A DNA stretch of 6,466 nt from Bacillota bacterium. Its GTDB lineage: Bacteria > Bacillota > Clostridia > Lachnospirales > Lachnospiraceae. Below, in pieces: positions 5,825-6,466 of the stretch. The translations under genes were made by a program, and so were the position numbers. Position 1 is the first letter of the stretch. Every line of letters begins with the position of its first letter. The DNA lies in assembly GCA_023424235.1 (NCBI GenBank), contig JAFAEB010000257.1, positions 1 through 6,466 of the forward strand, in the 5' to 3' direction. The notes below the pieces were generated by a model that was given only the letters and a program-made list of their open reading frames with translations, had not been told where the DNA came from and made no database searches.

Positions 5825-6466
5825 TTAGCCCTTAACACTACCTGCAGTTACACCATCAACGAATTGCTTTTGAGCAGCAAAGAATACGATTAGAGATGGT
5901 ATAATTGTTATAATAGACATAGCTAGGACTTTATTCCATTCAAAACCAGCATCTGCATCCATAGATAATCTTAGACCAAGTGAGGCTGTGTATTTTGATA
6001 CAGTTTTAACATAAATAAGTGGACCCATAAAGTCATTGGATGACCACATAAATTGGAATAATGCTGCAGATACAATCGATGGTTTTAATACAGGTGTAAT
6101 AACCCATAGTAAAGTTTGTAATGAGTTACATCCATCAATTTTAGCTGCTTCTTCAAGTTCATAAGGTATACCACGTAAGAATTGTACTAACATGAAAACA
6201 AAGTAAGTATCTGTAGCAAAAAATGCTGGTACAATTAATGGCATATAACTAAGTGCTGGAGTTAACCATCCCATATCTCTAAATAAAAGATATTGAGGTA
6301 TATTTAAAACTACTTGTGGTAAGAAAAGAGTTGATAATAATATTGCATAGAACATTTTCTTACCTCTAAATTGAAATCTTGCAAATCCATATGCTGTAAT
6401 CGTTGCAGATATAACAGTACCGATTACTTTTGGTATAACGATTTTATACGTATTTAACATATAAGC
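5825..6466 (-). CDS. ABC sugar transporter permease, MalG/TogN-like (CUT1 family), N-terminus cut by window edge
   Basis: This is the inner-membrane permease of a carbohydrate importer working with a second permease, a solute-binding protein and an ATPase outside the window. The visible 213 residues include the TAYGFARF.F.GKK segment typical of MalG-type subunits, several hydrophobic membrane helices, and the cytoplasmic EAA loop EEAAKIDGCNSLQTLLWVITPVLKPS with the conserved Gly, which docks the ATPase. The C-terminus QKQFVDGVTAGSVKG is also typical. The frame stays open through the right edge (Ala-Tyr before the first Met at 6460). Since family members are about 270-300 residues, roughly 60-80 residues are missing and Met 6460 is internal. 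The order permease then hydrolase, 23 bases apart, suggests oligogalacturonide import. A resemblance to the TogMNAB system is my impression from family features, not a search result. Confidence 0.92.
   Translation of the reverse strand, partial: AYMLNTYKIVIPKVIGTVISATITAYGFARFQFRGKKMFYAILLSTLFLPQVVLNIPQYLLFRDMGWLTPALSYMPLIVPAFFATDTYFVFMLVQFLRGIPYELEEAAKIDGCNSLQTLLWVITPVLKPSIVSAALFQFMWSSNDFMGPLIYVKTVSKYTASLGLRLSMDADAGFEWNKVLAMSIITIIPSLIVFFAAQKQFVDGVTAGSVKG

Overview
The window is about one third G+C, with Shine-Dalgarno sites of the AGGAGG type and Bacillota-style intrinsic terminators. It looks like chromosomal DNA of a low-GC, plant-polysaccharide-using Clostridia member, most likely Lachnospiraceae (for example the Lachnoclostridium/Clostridium phytofermentans group). 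That placement is inferred from gene types and composition, not from a database match. Every supported gene lies on the minus strand, so transcription runs from high to low coordinates. Both edges cut through genes.

Right half (6466 to 2291): a sugar-acid uptake and breakdown locus. In transcription order it has the C-terminal 213 residues of a MalG/TogN-like ABC sugar permease, a family 28 glycoside hydrolase (polygalacturonase type) with no signal peptide, a TIM-barrel sugar isomerase/epimerase-like protein, and a LacI-family regulator. Gaps are 23, 73 and 18 bases. A good sigma-A-type promoter in the 73-base gap suggests the isomerase and regulator can also be transcribed separately from the permease and hydrolase. 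A perfect 11-bp-stem terminator closes the unit after lacI. The simplest reading is that pectin-derived oligogalacturonides are imported intact, cut inside the cell by the hydrolase, and passed on to the isomerase under LacI-type control. The exact sugar is not proven by the sequence.

Middle (2226 to 1485): a one-gene unit with its own weak promoter and intrinsic terminator. It encodes an unrecognised single-pass membrane protein with a basic cytoplasmic N-terminus and an extracytoplasmic domain. Its translation start is uncertain and has an unusual layout: a strong SD-like sequence, then a perfect hairpin, then GTG.

Left (1481 to 1): folD, the bifunctional methylenetetrahydrofolate dehydrogenase/cyclohydrolase, with a candidate promoter. 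It is followed by the N-terminal part of a secreted protein carrying a chitobiase/Fn3-associated-like domain, plausibly a CotH-family protein, which runs off the left edge. No terminator is visible between these two genes.

No rRNA, tRNA, CRISPR, insertion sequence, phage gene or attachment site was seen. No gene-free stretch exceeds 300 bases; the longest is about 190 bases, between folD and the membrane-protein gene, and holds a terminator and a promoter. I see no clear undescribed multi-gene system. The most open items are the orphan membrane protein and the unassigned isomerase.
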